From Embleya scabrispora (GTDB lineage: Bacteria > Actinomycetota > Actinomycetes > Streptomycetales > Streptomycetaceae), in assembly GCF_002024165.1 (NCBI RefSeq), contig NZ_MWQN01000001.1, positions 868,001 to 932,000 of the forward strand: a stretch of DNA of 64,000 nucleotides. Reading direction: 5' to 3'. The first letter of the stretch is position 1, and each line of letters opens with the position of its first letter. Under the pieces are notes generated by a model. That model did no database searches. It was not told the DNA's origin and worked only from the letters and a program-made list of their open reading frames with translations. A program made the translations under genes and the position numbers. This document shows positions 27,426 through 36,755 of the stretch, piece by piece.

Positions 27426-28649
27426 TCACCCCTCCCAGGTGTGGTCGACATAGACCGGCGCGGCGAGCACGACCGCGCGCGGCGGGGTGTCGAGTTCGGG
27501 CCCGGCCACGTCGAACTGTTTGGCCGGATGCCACGCGGTCAGCGGATGTCCGTCGCCGTCGTAGACGCCGATCCACAGCGCGTAGCGCCCCCGGGGCAGC
27601 GGCAGTCGGTCCAGGGTGCACTTGACCCGGGTGCCCGACGGGCCGAACCGCACGTCGCGGCGGGTGGTGAAGACCGGACTCGCGGTGCCCTCGGTGACGC
27701 CGATGTGCACGGTGGCCGAACCGCGGAAGTCGCCGACGAAATCGGCCTCGACGACCATCGACCGATTGGTGGTGGGACCGGCGGTGTCCACGCCGCGCAC
27801 GTCGACGTAGGTGGTGCGGATCGCCTCGTCGGTGCGGGTGCGCGCCTCGGTCTCCTCCTCGACGCTGTCCCGATACCCGCGCAGCGCCTGCCGGATCGGC
27901 CCGTCGGTGCGGATCTCGCCCTGCTCCAGCCAGATGCCCCGCGTGCAGATCGACTCGACCGACGCCAGGTCGTGCGAGACCAGGACCAGCGTGGTGCCCT
28001 GTTCGAGCACCACCCGCATCCGGTCCAGGCACTTTTGCTGGAACAGCGCGTCGCCGACGGCCAGTACCTCGTCGACGAGCAGCACGTCGGGCTCCAGGAA
28101 CGCGGCGACGGCGAAGCCCAGGCGCATCTGCATACCGGAGCTGTACCACTTGACCTGCCGGTCGATCGCCGTGCCCAGTTCGGCGAAGTCGACGATGTCG
28201 TCGAAGCGTTTGGCCACCTCGGCCCGCTTGAGGCCAAGCAACGAGCCGTACAGGAAGGCGTTTTCACGACCGGTCAGGTCCGGGTGGATGCCTGCGCGGA
28301 CCTCGATCAGCGCGCCGACCCGGCCGCGCACCTGGAGTCGACCGGCGTAGGGGTACATCACGCCGGTGAGCATCTTGAGCAGCGTCGACTTGCCGGACCC
28401 GTTGGAGCCGATCAGGCCGACCGCCTCGCCGGGGTCGACGTGGATGTGGATGTCGCGCAACGCCCAGCGCCAGTCGGCTTGATCGCGGCCGGACAACTTG
28501 CGCGCGATGCGGCCCAGGTTGTCCCGGAGCAACATGCGTTGGCTGTCCGCGCGAAAGCGTTTCCACAGGTGTTCGGCCTGGATCGTGCCCGGCGCGAGAG
28601 TGCCCGACCTGGCCGGCGCGAGCGTGGTCGACGTGCGGTCAGGCGACAT
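27426..28649 (-). CDS. Polysaccharide ABC exporter, ATP-binding protein (Wzt/TagH type), 407 aa
   Basis: ATPase subunit that powers export of a finished polysaccharide or teichoic-acid-like chain. Walker A GLIGSNGSGKST, signature KWYSSGMQMRLGFAVA (the YSSGM variant typical of polysaccharide exporters), Walker B DVLLVDEVLAVGD and the H-loop LVSHDLASV. Residues ~265-407 form an additional beta-rich domain (VEADFVGDFRGSATVHIGV), as in Wzt proteins that recognise the chain terminus. Overlaps the permease gene by 11 nt. Confidence 0.93.
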   Translation of the reverse strand: MSPDRTSTTLAPARSGTLAPGTIQAEHLWKRFRADSQRMLLRDNLGRIARKLSGRDQADWRWALRDIHIHVDPGEAVGLIGSNGSGKSTLLKMLTGVMYPYAGRLQVRGRVGALIEVRAGIHPDLTGRENAFLYGSLLGLKRAEVAKRFDDIVDFAELGTAIDRQVKWYSSGMQMRLGFAVAAFLEPDVLLVDEVLAVGDALFQQKCLDRMRVVLEQGTTLVLVSHDLASVESICTRGIWLEQGEIRTDGPIRQALRGYRDSVEEETEARTRTDEAIRTTYVDVRGVDTAGPTTNRSMVVEADFVGDFRGSATVHIGVTEGTASPVFTTRRDVRFGPSGTRVKCTLDRLPLPRGRYALWIGVYDGDGHPLTAWHPAKQFDVAGPELDTPPRAVVLAAPVYVDHTWEG

Positions 28650-29760
28650 CGGCGATCCCCGCCTCGAGCTTCTTGAAGATCTTGTATCCGACGATCAGCA
28701 GCACGGTCGCCGACGCCCCGGCCGCGCCGGTGAGTTCCCAGTCGGGTTGTTGTCCGTACAGGATCGAGCGCCGGTAGCCGTCGATCACCGCGGCGAGCGG
28801 GTTGCCGATCACGTAGGGCAGCAGCCAGTCCTTGGTGATCTGGTCCATGCCGTAGGCGACCGGGGTGGCGAACATGCCCATCTGCATGAGCAGCGGCAGC
28901 ACGTGTCGGATGTCGCGGAAGTAGACCACCGCCGCGGACAGCACGAGCACCACGCCGAGGGTGACCTCGAATTGGATGAGCAGCAGGATCGGCAGCGCCC
29001 ACATGGTCGCGGCGGGCGGGGTGGTATAGGCCGCGAACAGCACCACCAGCACGCTCGACGCGATCAGCATGTCGACGGTGGCCACGATCACGGTGGCGAA
29101 CGGGAAGACCTCGCGCGGGCAGTAGACCTTGTTCAGCAGCGGCCCGTTGGACACCAGCGAGGACGAGCCCTGGGTGACCGAGGACATGAAGAACGTCCAC
29201 GGGAGCAGGCCCAGGTAGCTGAACAGCGGGTAGGGCACGTCGTACTTGTGCGCGGTCTCGCTGAGGTTGCCCACCCGCTGGAAGACGATGGTGAACACCA
29301 GCATCAGCAGCACGGGCGTGATGATCGCCCAGGCGAAGCCGAGAACGGCTTGTTTGTAGCGGGCCTTGAGGTCGCGCTCGGCCAGGGTGCGGACGAGTTC
29401 GCGCGAGTGCCACAACTCCCGGATGCCGCGGAACAGGCTGGTGCGGCGCTTGAAACGCAGTTCCGGTGGTGGCCCCTCGACCTCCGGGTCGGGCGCCTGG
29501 GCGGCGGCGATGCGGCCGGTGCCGCTGCCGACGCCGGCCGGAGGCGCGGCGTGTCGTCCGGTGCCGGTGCGACTGTCGATGGTCGGCGTGGTCGCTCCCC
29601 CGTGGCCCGCGAGGGGCGCTCCGTTGACGTGTGTTCGGTGATCGGCGGGTTCGTCGACGCCGCCGCCGGGCCGGGCGTGCCGGCCCGCCCGGCCGAGATC
29701 GCCGACTCTGCTCACGCCGTCGCCGGGCATGCCGACGGCACCCCCCACATACTCCCCCAC
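28639..29760 (-). CDS. Polysaccharide ABC exporter, permease (Wzm/TagG type), 373 aa
   Basis: ABC-2-type membrane subunit. A ~110-residue hydrophilic, low-complexity N-terminus precedes the amphipathic entry helix (LVRTLAERDLKARYKQAVLG) and six TM helices, with LGLLPWTFFMSSV and the conserved VYCPREVFPFA motif between them. Start set at GTG 29760 because a strong purine tract (GGGAGGGGGAG) lies just upstream; ATG 29799 and ATG 29730 are alternatives. Stop overlaps the ATPase start. Together with the ATPase it forms a complete exporter. Confidence 0.88.
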   Translation of the reverse strand: MGEYVGGAVGMPGDGVSRVGDLGRAGRHARPGGGVDEPADHRTHVNGAPLAGHGGATTPTIDSRTGTGRHAAPPAGVGSGTGRIAAAQAPDPEVEGPPPELRFKRRTSLFRGIRELWHSRELVRTLAERDLKARYKQAVLGFAWAIITPVLLMLVFTIVFQRVGNLSETAHKYDVPYPLFSYLGLLPWTFFMSSVTQGSSSLVSNGPLLNKVYCPREVFPFATVIVATVDMLIASSVLVVLFAAYTTPPAATMWALPILLLIQFEVTLGVVLVLSAAVVYFRDIRHVLPLLMQMGMFATPVAYGMDQITKDWLLPYVIGNPLAAVIDGYRRSILYGQQPDWELTGAAGASATVLLIVGYKIFKKLEAGIADVA

Positions 29761-29913
29761 GGACTCCCCCTCCCTGGTTCGACAACAACCTTGGCACATG
29801 CGATCTCCCCACGAGTCGCATTCGGCCGTACGGGAGTCGGGGCCTGCGCCCCGTCCCGAGTCCCGCGTTCGACGCCGAGGCGTCGTCCCGATCCCTTCCT
29901 CGATGCCGCAGTG

Positions 29914-31092
29914 TCAGCGCGTGTGTTCGTCGAGCAACGCGGTCCACGCGTCCACCACGGTCTCCATCGCGTGTCGTTCCAGGCAACGGGCCCTGGCCGC
30001 GAGCCCCATCGCGTCCCGGTCGGCCAACACCCGGCGGATCGCGGCGACCAGCGGGGCGGGATCCCCGGCGCCCGGGCCCACCTCGGCGAGCGCCCCGGTG
30101 ACCCCGTCCACCACCACGTCGCGGACGAACCCGACGTCGGTCGCGGCGGCCGGGATCGCGGTCATGCCCGCCTCGACCAGGACTCCCGGCACGCCCTCGC
30201 TGGTGCTGGAGAGCACCAGCACGTCGCCGGCGCGGTACACCGGGCCCAGGTCGGCGAGGTTGCCGGTGAAGGTGACCCGCCCCGGGGCCCGCCGCGCGGC
30301 CAGCGCCTCCAGGGCCGCGCGCTCGGGGCCCTCTCCGGCCACGAGCAGGTGGTAGGCCGGGAGTTCGCCATGCCGCGACGTCGGGGATGCGGCGGACTCC
30401 GCCGCCGCCCGGGGGCGCTCCGATGCCGCCTCGACGCGATCCGGAGCCGCTTCCACGAGCTGCGCGAAGGCCTCGATGGCCAGCGCGACCCGCTTCTCCA
30501 CGGCCAGCGCGCCGACCACGACGAGCACCGTCGCATCCGTCGGCAGCCCCAACTCGGCGCGCGCCTTGGATCGATCGGTCGAGTCGGGCGGGGGGAACCG
30601 CTCCGGACGCCGCCCGTTGGGGATCGCCCGTACCCGCCCGGGCGCCAACCGGTAGGTGTGCAGCAGGATTTCCCGACCCGTCGGCGACACCGAGGCGATC
30701 GCCGCCGCCCGGCGCAGCAGCAGCCCCACCCGCGCCCGGCGCAGCGCGTCGCGCGCCCAGTGCCGGGGGTCGCCGATGTTGACGTAGACGAACGGCGTTC
30801 CGGTGCCCGCGAGGGCGATCCCGCACGCGTCCAGCGTGGTCGAGCCGTGCGCGACCACCACGCCCGCACCCGCCGCCCGCCGCCGCAGTTCGCGCAGCGT
30901 GCTCGGATGCAGCCGCCCCGGTCCGAGCACGGGGAAGTCCATCTCCCCGGTGCCGGCCAGCGCGACGAGCGCCGATGACCGCCCTCGATCGCGCAGCGCC
31001 GCGTCCAGATCGTGGGCGAACGCCTGTGAACCCCGTCGTCGGGGGTCGGTCACGACGTGCAGGACCCCACGCCGATCCGTCGTTGTCCCCAT
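29914..31092 (-). CDS. GT4-type glycosyltransferase, 392 aa
   Basis: Glycosyltransferase of the GT-B class: N-terminal VLHVVTDPRRRGSQAF, VSPTGREILLHTY linker, then the C-terminal VLVVVGALAVEKRV, YHLLVAGEGPER, VYRAGDVLVLSSTSEGVPGVLVEAG (E-x7-E) block. An Ala/Glu/Arg-rich insertion (~235-250) interrupts the donor domain. ATG 31092 is chosen; GTG 31110 is an in-frame alternative six codons earlier, and neither has a strong ribosome site. A 153-bp gap with a short GC hairpin separates it from the exporter genes, which run in the same direction. Confidence 0.85.
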   Translation of the reverse strand: MGTTTDRRGVLHVVTDPRRRGSQAFAHDLDAALRDRGRSSALVALAGTGEMDFPVLGPGRLHPSTLRELRRRAAGAGVVVAHGSTTLDACGIALAGTGTPFVYVNIGDPRHWARDALRRARVGLLLRRAAAIASVSPTGREILLHTYRLAPGRVRAIPNGRRPERFPPPDSTDRSKARAELGLPTDATVLVVVGALAVEKRVALAIEAFAQLVEAAPDRVEAASERPRAAAESAASPTSRHGELPAYHLLVAGEGPERAALEALAARRAPGRVTFTGNLADLGPVYRAGDVLVLSSTSEGVPGVLVEAGMTAIPAAATDVGFVRDVVVDGVTGALAEVGPGAGDPAPLVAAIRRVLADRDAMGLAARARCLERHAMETVVDAWTALLDEHTR

Positions 31093-31205
31093 GGGGTGAC
31101 AGGTTGTCACGAATCCCGCCCCGCCGGGGGCGTATCGATGACATGCTCGGCGGTGCGGGGTGGGGGCGTCCCGTGACCGACGGCCGCGTCGGGAGAGCGC
31201 GGGGG

Positions 31206-32414
31206 ATGGCAGGGGTGAGGCAAGTGCACGTGCTCCAGGTGATCGACAGCGTGGACCGGGTCGGCGGCGCCGAACGCGCGGCGGTGGCGATGGCTCCGGG
31301 ACTGATCCGGCGCGGCATCACCCTCGATGTCGCGTATCTCCTGGATCTCGACGGTTTTCAACCGGAGTTGGTCGAGGCGGGCGCGTCGCTGTTCGGGGTG
31401 CATCGCGGCTCGCGCGCGGGCTCGGTGCGCGGGTTGGCTCGGGTGATCCGCGATCGTCGGCCCGATCTGGTGCACACGACGTTGTACGAGGCGGACATCG
31501 CGGGGCGAATCGCCGCGCTGGCGACCGGTGTTCCGGTGGTGTCGAGCCTGGTCAACACCTCCTATGGGGCGGAGATGCGTACCCAGCCCGGGATTCGGCC
31601 GTGGAAGCTGCGCGCCGCGCAGGGCCTGGACGCGGCCAGCGGGCAGGGGGTGTGCCGGTTCCACGCGCTGACCGAGCATGTGGCCGAGGTGATGTCGCGC
31701 CGGTTGCGCGTGCGCCGTTCGCGGATCGAGGTGGTGCCGCGCGGACGTGACCCCGAGGCACTGGCCGCCGCGCGCGAGCGACGGGCCCGCACTCGGGCCG
31801 GCTTGGGTCTGGACGCCGACGTCCCGGTGCTGGTCACCGCGGCCCGACAGGAATACCAGAAGGGACTGGACGTGCTGCTCACGGCGTTCGCGTCGGTGCG
31901 CCGCGAGGTGCCGGACGCGGTGCTGCTCCTGGCCGGTCCGCCCGGTGGGCAGACCGCGTCGTTGCGCAGGGCGGCCGCCGGCCTGGCCGGGGATTCCCCG
32001 GAAGGGGCGGAACCCGTACGGTTCCTGGGATATCGCGACGACGTGCCCGATCTGATGGGCGCGGCCGACGTGTTCGTGCTGCCCTCGCGTTGGGAGGGCC
32101 TGGGCAGCGTGCTGATCGAGGCGATGGGGGTGGGGACGCCGATCGTCACCAGCGACCTGCCTCCGGTGCGCGAGATCACCGGGGCGGGCGACTGCGCGGC
32201 CCTGGTGCCGCCGGATTCGCCCGAGGCGCTGGCGACGGCGCTGGTCTCGGCCCTGACGGAGCGGGAGAAGACCGCGATGCGCGCGGAAACGGCGTATCGA
32301 CGTTTCGGCGAGGAGTACACGATCGACAGCGTTTGCGACCGGATGGTCGCGTTCTATGCCCGGGCACTCGGTCCCGGAGCGCGGCGGAGCGGGTCGTCAG
32401 GTCCGGTGCGGTGA
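31206..32414 (+). CDS. GT4-type glycosyltransferase, 402 aa
   Basis: Glycosyltransferase with a clean GT4 pattern: HVLQVIDSVDRVGGAERAAV (GGAE loop), DLVHTTLYEADIAGR, VLVTAARQEYQKGLDVLL, LLLAGPPGG, MGAADVFVLPSRWEGLGSVLIEAM (E-x7-E). ATG 31206 is preferred since homology-like sequence starts there; in-frame starts upstream (31143, 31173) would add low-complexity residues. First gene of the rightward half of the locus, divergent from the glycosyltransferase at 29914. Confidence 0.87.
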   Translation: MAGVRQVHVLQVIDSVDRVGGAERAAVAMAPGLIRRGITLDVAYLLDLDGFQPELVEAGASLFGVHRGSRAGSVRGLARVIRDRRPDLVHTTLYEADIAGRIAALATGVPVVSSLVNTSYGAEMRTQPGIRPWKLRAAQGLDAASGQGVCRFHALTEHVAEVMSRRLRVRRSRIEVVPRGRDPEALAAARERRARTRAGLGLDADVPVLVTAARQEYQKGLDVLLTAFASVRREVPDAVLLLAGPPGGQTASLRRAAAGLAGDSPEGAEPVRFLGYRDDVPDLMGAADVFVLPSRWEGLGSVLIEAMGVGTPIVTSDLPPVREITGAGDCAALVPPDSPEALATALVSALTEREKTAMRAETAYRRFGEEYTIDSVCDRMVAFYARALGPGARRSGSSGPVR

Positions 32415-32561
32415 CGGCCGCGCGAACACGGCGGGTCGGATCTCGACGGAATCTCCACACTTCCGGCACAGTCGAGGGGTCGTTCGGCGCCCCGCGTGCT
32501 CTACGTTTGGCCTGCCCCGCGGTCCCATCGCGCGGTGGCACCTCGAACCGGAGGGGGACCG

Positions 32562-34466
32562 GTGGAAACCTCTAGCTACTTCTCCGTTCTCCAGCGTCGT
32601 TGGCCGCTGGTGCTCGCCTGTCTGGCGATCGGACTGCTCGCGGGGCTGATCCTGACCCCATCGGACCCCAAGGGCACGGGCAACCAGTGGACCGCCTCGG
32701 TCAACGTGCTGCCCGCGCCGAACTCGGCGAAGGAGTTCAACCTCGCGCCGGTGCAGCTGATGACCGACAGCGGCGAGGTGGCCCGCCGGGTGGCGAAGCG
32801 GCTGAACAACCCGGACCCGGCGGTGCTGGCGGCCAAGGTCACCTCGCAACTGAACCCGAATCTGGGCCTGGTGACCATCTCCGCGAAGGCGCCCGGCCGC
32901 AGGGCCGCCGAGGACCTGGCGAGCGCGTGGGCCCAGGAGACGGTGGCCGCGTTCGCCGACTCGCAGCGCAAGGCCCGGCAGGGTCAGGCGGACAGCATGA
33001 CCGCCCAGTTGGACAAGCTCAAGACCGACATCGACGCGCTGGACAAGAACACCACCAAACGTGCCACCCTCCAGGCCGAGTTCGACGCGAAGCGCACCCA
33101 GTACACCACCCTCGTGGGGCAGCAGCAGGAGTTGGTCAACCCGCTGAACGACCCCAAGATCGAGGTGATGGACGGCCTCAAGAGCACGGCGGACTCCACC
33201 ACCAGCATCCTGGCGCCGACCTCGCGGCCGTTGCGGATCGCGCTCGCCGCCGCGCTGGGCCTCGCGCTCGGGTTGATCGCCGCGCTCATGGTCGACCGGA
33301 TGGACGTGCGGCTGCGCGGGCGGATCCAGTTGGAGGACGCGTTCGGCCTCCCGGTGATCGCCGAGGTGCCCAGGGCCCCGCGCCGGCAGCGCGCCGGGCA
33401 CGCGGTCCTGGTCGCGGGGCGCCCAGACAGTCCGGTCGCGGAGGCGTACCGCACGCTGCGTTCGGCGCTGCTGCTCACCGGTCCGCCCGGGCTCGCCTAT
33501 CGGCTCGGCGGCACCGACCCGCGGCAGACCCGGGCCACGGCGATGCCCGTGCGCCGCGTCAGCGATCCGGCGCCGGTGATCCTGGTGGTGTCCTCGAAGC
33601 CGGGTGACGGGCGTACCAGCACGGTGGCCAACCTGGCCGCGGCGCTGGCCGAGGCGGGCCGCTCGGTGCTGGTCCTGGACTGCGACTTCCGCAACCCGGC
33701 CACCCACCTGTACCTGGGCGCCAAGCCGGGCAAGGGCATGTCGGAAGTCCTGCTCGCCGAGCAGGAGATCGACCTCGGCGACGTGGTGCGCGGAACGAAC
33801 ATCCCGAATGTGCGGCTGATCACCGCCGGGGCTCCGGCCGCCTACCCGGCCGCGCTGCTCCTGCGCGCGGGCGAGGTGGTCCAGCGTGCCCGGCACCACG
33901 CGGACGTGGTGCTGGTGGACAGTGCGCCGCTGATGTACGCGAACGACACCAACGACCTGGTGCAGCACGCCGACGCGATGCTGGTGGTGGCTCGCAGCGG
34001 CAATCTGACGGCCGATCAGGCGTCCCGGGTGGGCGAGCTGTTGACCCGGACCGGGGTGCCGATCGCCGGCGTCGCGCTGCTCGGGGTGGATCCGACCGGG
34101 GCGATGGGCGGCGGCATCAAGCGCGGGCCGCGCACGGGTTCGGTGGCCCGTATGGGCGCGGCGGGCGGCTTGGTGCTGCGCGGTCGCTCCGGCGGTGCAC
34201 CGGCCGAGCCGGAGGAGGACGCCGAGCGGCCCGCGCCGAGTTGGGCCAAGCGCAACCAACTCACGGAGGGCGACCCGGAGTCGCCCGAGCACGGCCACGG
34301 CTCGCAGCGCACCGACCCGCCCGCCTCGACGGAGGACGGCACCGCCGGCTTCCGGGTGCAGTCGGCCGCCGAGCGGGCGCTGCACAACGGCGCCGGTGAC
34401 GGCGCGCGGTTGGGTCCGCACTTCGACACGTGGTCCACCGTCGAACTCGGCTCGGAGGATCGCTGA
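32562..34466 (+). CDS. Wzz-type chain-length regulator fused to BY-kinase-like ATPase, 634 aa
   Basis: Membrane protein controlling polysaccharide polymerisation. Residues ~12-32 and ~225-245 are the two TM helices flanking the extracytoplasmic Wzz domain with a coiled-coil stretch (DSMTAQLDKLKTDIDALDKN). Residues ~335-530 are a CpsD/CapB-like ATPase: Walker A-like SSKPGDGRTST with Arg351 where Lys is expected, Walker A' VLVLDCDFRNP, Walker B VVLVDSAPL. The ~120-residue C-terminal tail has no Tyr, unlike classical BY-kinases, whose tail is Tyr-rich. GTG 32562 has GGAGG (32550-32554) seven bases upstream. A TACGTT box at 32502-32507 may be its -10. Confidence 0.86.
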   Translation: METSSYFSVLQRRWPLVLACLAIGLLAGLILTPSDPKGTGNQWTASVNVLPAPNSAKEFNLAPVQLMTDSGEVARRVAKRLNNPDPAVLAAKVTSQLNPNLGLVTISAKAPGRRAAEDLASAWAQETVAAFADSQRKARQGQADSMTAQLDKLKTDIDALDKNTTKRATLQAEFDAKRTQYTTLVGQQQELVNPLNDPKIEVMDGLKSTADSTTSILAPTSRPLRIALAAALGLALGLIAALMVDRMDVRLRGRIQLEDAFGLPVIAEVPRAPRRQRAGHAVLVAGRPDSPVAEAYRTLRSALLLTGPPGLAYRLGGTDPRQTRATAMPVRRVSDPAPVILVVSSKPGDGRTSTVANLAAALAEAGRSVLVLDCDFRNPATHLYLGAKPGKGMSEVLLAEQEIDLGDVVRGTNIPNVRLITAGAPAAYPAALLLRAGEVVQRARHHADVVLVDSAPLMYANDTNDLVQHADAMLVVARSGNLTADQASRVGELLTRTGVPIAGVALLGVDPTGAMGGGIKRGPRTGSVARMGAAGGLVLRGRSGGAPAEPEEDAERPAPSWAKRNQLTEGDPESPEHGHGSQRTDPPASTEDGTAGFRVQSAAERALHNGAGDGARLGPHFDTWSTVELGSEDR

Positions 34467-35568
34467 TGGGAGAACGCGTTCGTGTCCTGTGGCTCGCCAA
34501 GGGCCTGGGGCGCGGTGGTGCCGAGCAGTTGCTGGTCAACTGCGCCCGTCACCTGGACGACGAACGCTACGAGGTCGAGGTCGCCTACGTGTTGCCGTGG
34601 AAGGACGCGCTGGTGCCGACGCTGCGCGGTCTCGGCATCACGGTGCACTGTCTCGGCGGCGGGCGGACCTGGCCGCTGCGGCTGCGCACGCTGGTACGGG
34701 CGCGCGGCTACGGGCTGATCCACACGCACATGCCGGTCCCGGCGGTCGCCGCCCGCGTGGTGGCGGTCGGCGTACCGATCGTGCACACCGAGCACAACAT
34801 GTGGCCGCGCTATCGGCGGCCCACCCGGCTCGCCAACGCGTGGACCTACCGGCGCAACCACGGCGTGATCGCGGTCTCGGCGGCGGTTGCCGAGAGCATC
34901 GTCCCGGGCCGGCTGCGCCCCGGGGTCGGCCCGACGGTGATCCACCACGGCCCGGACCTCGGCGACGCGTTCGCCGGCCCCGGCGCCCGGGAGCGGGCCC
35001 GCCGGATGCTGGACCTGGACCAGGACGCCTTCATCGTGGGCACGGTGGCCAACTTCACGCCCAAGAAGGACCAGTTGGGCCTGCTGGACGCGCATGCCCG
35101 GGTCCGTGACCGGCATTCCGGCGCGCTCCTGGTGCTGATCGGCTCGGGTCCGCTGGAGGCGACCCTGCGCGAGCGGGCCAACCGGGCCGACCTCAAGGGC
35201 TCGGTGGTCTTCACCGGCTCGCGCGGCGACGTGCCGACCCTGTTGTCCGCGTTCGACGTGTTCGCGCTGAGTTCGCGTCAGGAGGGGCTGCCGGTCTCGT
35301 TGATGGAGGCGATGACGGTGGGCCTGCCGTCGGTGGTGACCGCCGTCGGGGGATGCCGGAGATCGTCACCGACGGGATCGAGGGTGTGGTGGTGCCGCCG
35401 GGCGACCCCCGAGCGTTCGGCGACGCGCTGGCGGCGTTCGCCGAGGAACCGGCGCGCCGGCGGGCGTGCGGCGAGGCGGCGCGAAAGCGTTCCGCCGAGT
35501 TCGACGTCGCGGGCGCCCAGCGGCGGATCGAGGATGTGTACGCGAGAGTGCTGGAGGGGTCGCGGTGA
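34466..35568 (+). pseudogene. GT4-type glycosyltransferase interrupted by a frameshift at a G5 run
   Basis: Encodes a glycosyltransferase in two frames. The first, from ATG 34466 (TGATG overlap with the Wzz gene, GGAGG upstream), holds LAKGLGRGGAEQLLVNCARH, IHTHMPVP, TVANFTPKKDQLGLL, LVLIGSGPLEATL and ALSSRQEGLPVSLMEAM, then derails after VVTAVGG. The second, from about 35353, continues the same protein with MPEIVTDGIEGVVVPPGD to the stop at 35568. One extra G in the run 35348-35352 restores a ~367-residue protein of normal length. Without the fix the first frame runs on without a stop all the way into the DegT gene. Downstream GTGA overlap is intact. Sequencing error or real mutation cannot be told apart here. 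Confidence 0.82.
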
Positions 35569-36653
35569 GCGGGCAGGGACGCGGGAATTCGCCTTTCACC
35601 GTTCGGGAGTTGGGCAAGCACGACGAGCCCCGGGTGTTGGACCTGCTGGGTACGGCGCTGTCCGGCGGGCCGACCGGCGAGCGCACCTCGGAGTTCTTCC
35701 GCTGGAAGCATCGGGACAACCCGTTCGGCGCCAGCCCGGGCCTGGTCGCGGAGAGCGCCGACGGTCGAGTGGTGGCCGTACGGCTGTTCCTGCGCTGGGA
35801 GTTCGTGTTCGGCGGCGAGGTGATCCGGGCGGTGCGCGCGGTGGATACCGCGACCCATCCCGACGTCCAGGGCCGCGGCCTGTTCCGTCGGCTGACCACC
35901 GATCTGCTGGAGCGGATCGAGGCGGACACCTCGCTGGTGTTCAACACCCCCAACGGCAACAGCCTGCCCGGTTATCTGAAGATGGGCTGGCAGGAGGTCG
36001 GGAAGGTGCCGATCGCGCTGCACCCGATCCGACCACTGGCCTTCGCCCGCGGGCTCAAGGAGTTGCGCGCCTCGGGCGACCTGACCGGCACCTCGCAGAC
36101 GTGGAACTCGGTGGATCCGGCGGCCCGCTGTCGCTTCCCCACCGCCCGTCAGTTCTTCTCCGATCCCCGGGCCGCGATCGGCTTCGACGAGTTGGTCGCC
36201 GAGGCCGACGCGGGCGACGCGGCGATCGGGCACGACAAGCTGCGCACCGCGCTCACCGGCGACTTCCTGCGCTGGCGCTACGGGGAGGCACCGGGCCTGG
36301 ACTACCGGATCGTCGCCTCCTACAAGAACGGCGAGCTGACCGGCGTGGTCTTCGGCCGGCCGCGCCTGCGTGGGCCGTTGGTCGAGTTCACGCTGTCCCA
36401 GATGGTGGTCCGCCCGGGCGACCGGGACACCGCGCGCACCCTGTTCTCCGGGGTCGCCATGTCCGGGTGCGACCACGTCGCGACACATCTGCCGCGCGGC
36501 TCGGAGGCGGCCCGCGCGGCCCGCTACGCGGGCTACGCCACACCGCCGCGCACCGGGATGCTCCTGGTCGCGCGGCCCGTGCACCCGCATCCGATCGACG
36601 TCCACGACCTGCGCTCGTGGCAGCTCTCCCTCGGGGACTTGGAGGTGTTCTAG
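35565..36653 (+). CDS. GNAT-family N-acyltransferase, 362 aa
   Basis: Fourth acyltransferase of the locus and different from the BioF2 pair: a classical GNAT N-terminal module with FTVRELGKHDEPRVLDLL, FRWKHRDNPFG, AVDTATHPDVQGRGLFRRLT (acyl-CoA pyrophosphate loop Q-G-R-G-L) and LVFNTPNGNSLPGYLKMGW. A second half (FLRWRYGEAPGLDYRIV) resembles a degenerate second GNAT fold. GTG start in a GTGA overlap with the preceding glycosyltransferase. Probably acetylates an amino sugar made by the DegT enzyme encoded nearby (inference). Confidence 0.83.
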   Translation: MSGQGRGNSPFTVRELGKHDEPRVLDLLGTALSGGPTGERTSEFFRWKHRDNPFGASPGLVAESADGRVVAVRLFLRWEFVFGGEVIRAVRAVDTATHPDVQGRGLFRRLTTDLLERIEADTSLVFNTPNGNSLPGYLKMGWQEVGKVPIALHPIRPLAFARGLKELRASGDLTGTSQTWNSVDPAARCRFPTARQFFSDPRAAIGFDELVAEADAGDAAIGHDKLRTALTGDFLRWRYGEAPGLDYRIVASYKNGELTGVVFGRPRLRGPLVEFTLSQMVVRPGDRDTARTLFSGVAMSGCDHVATHLPRGSEAARAARYAGYATPPRTGMLLVARPVHPHPIDVHDLRSWQLSLGDLEVF

Positions 36654-36755
36654 CCCGGCGGCCGATGCCGCGCCGGACCGGTCCCGAGCCGGTCCTCCGC
36701 GCGCGCCACCGCCGTCCTGCGTCGCGCCGGTTCGCCGTTCCTGCAAGGAGTTCCG

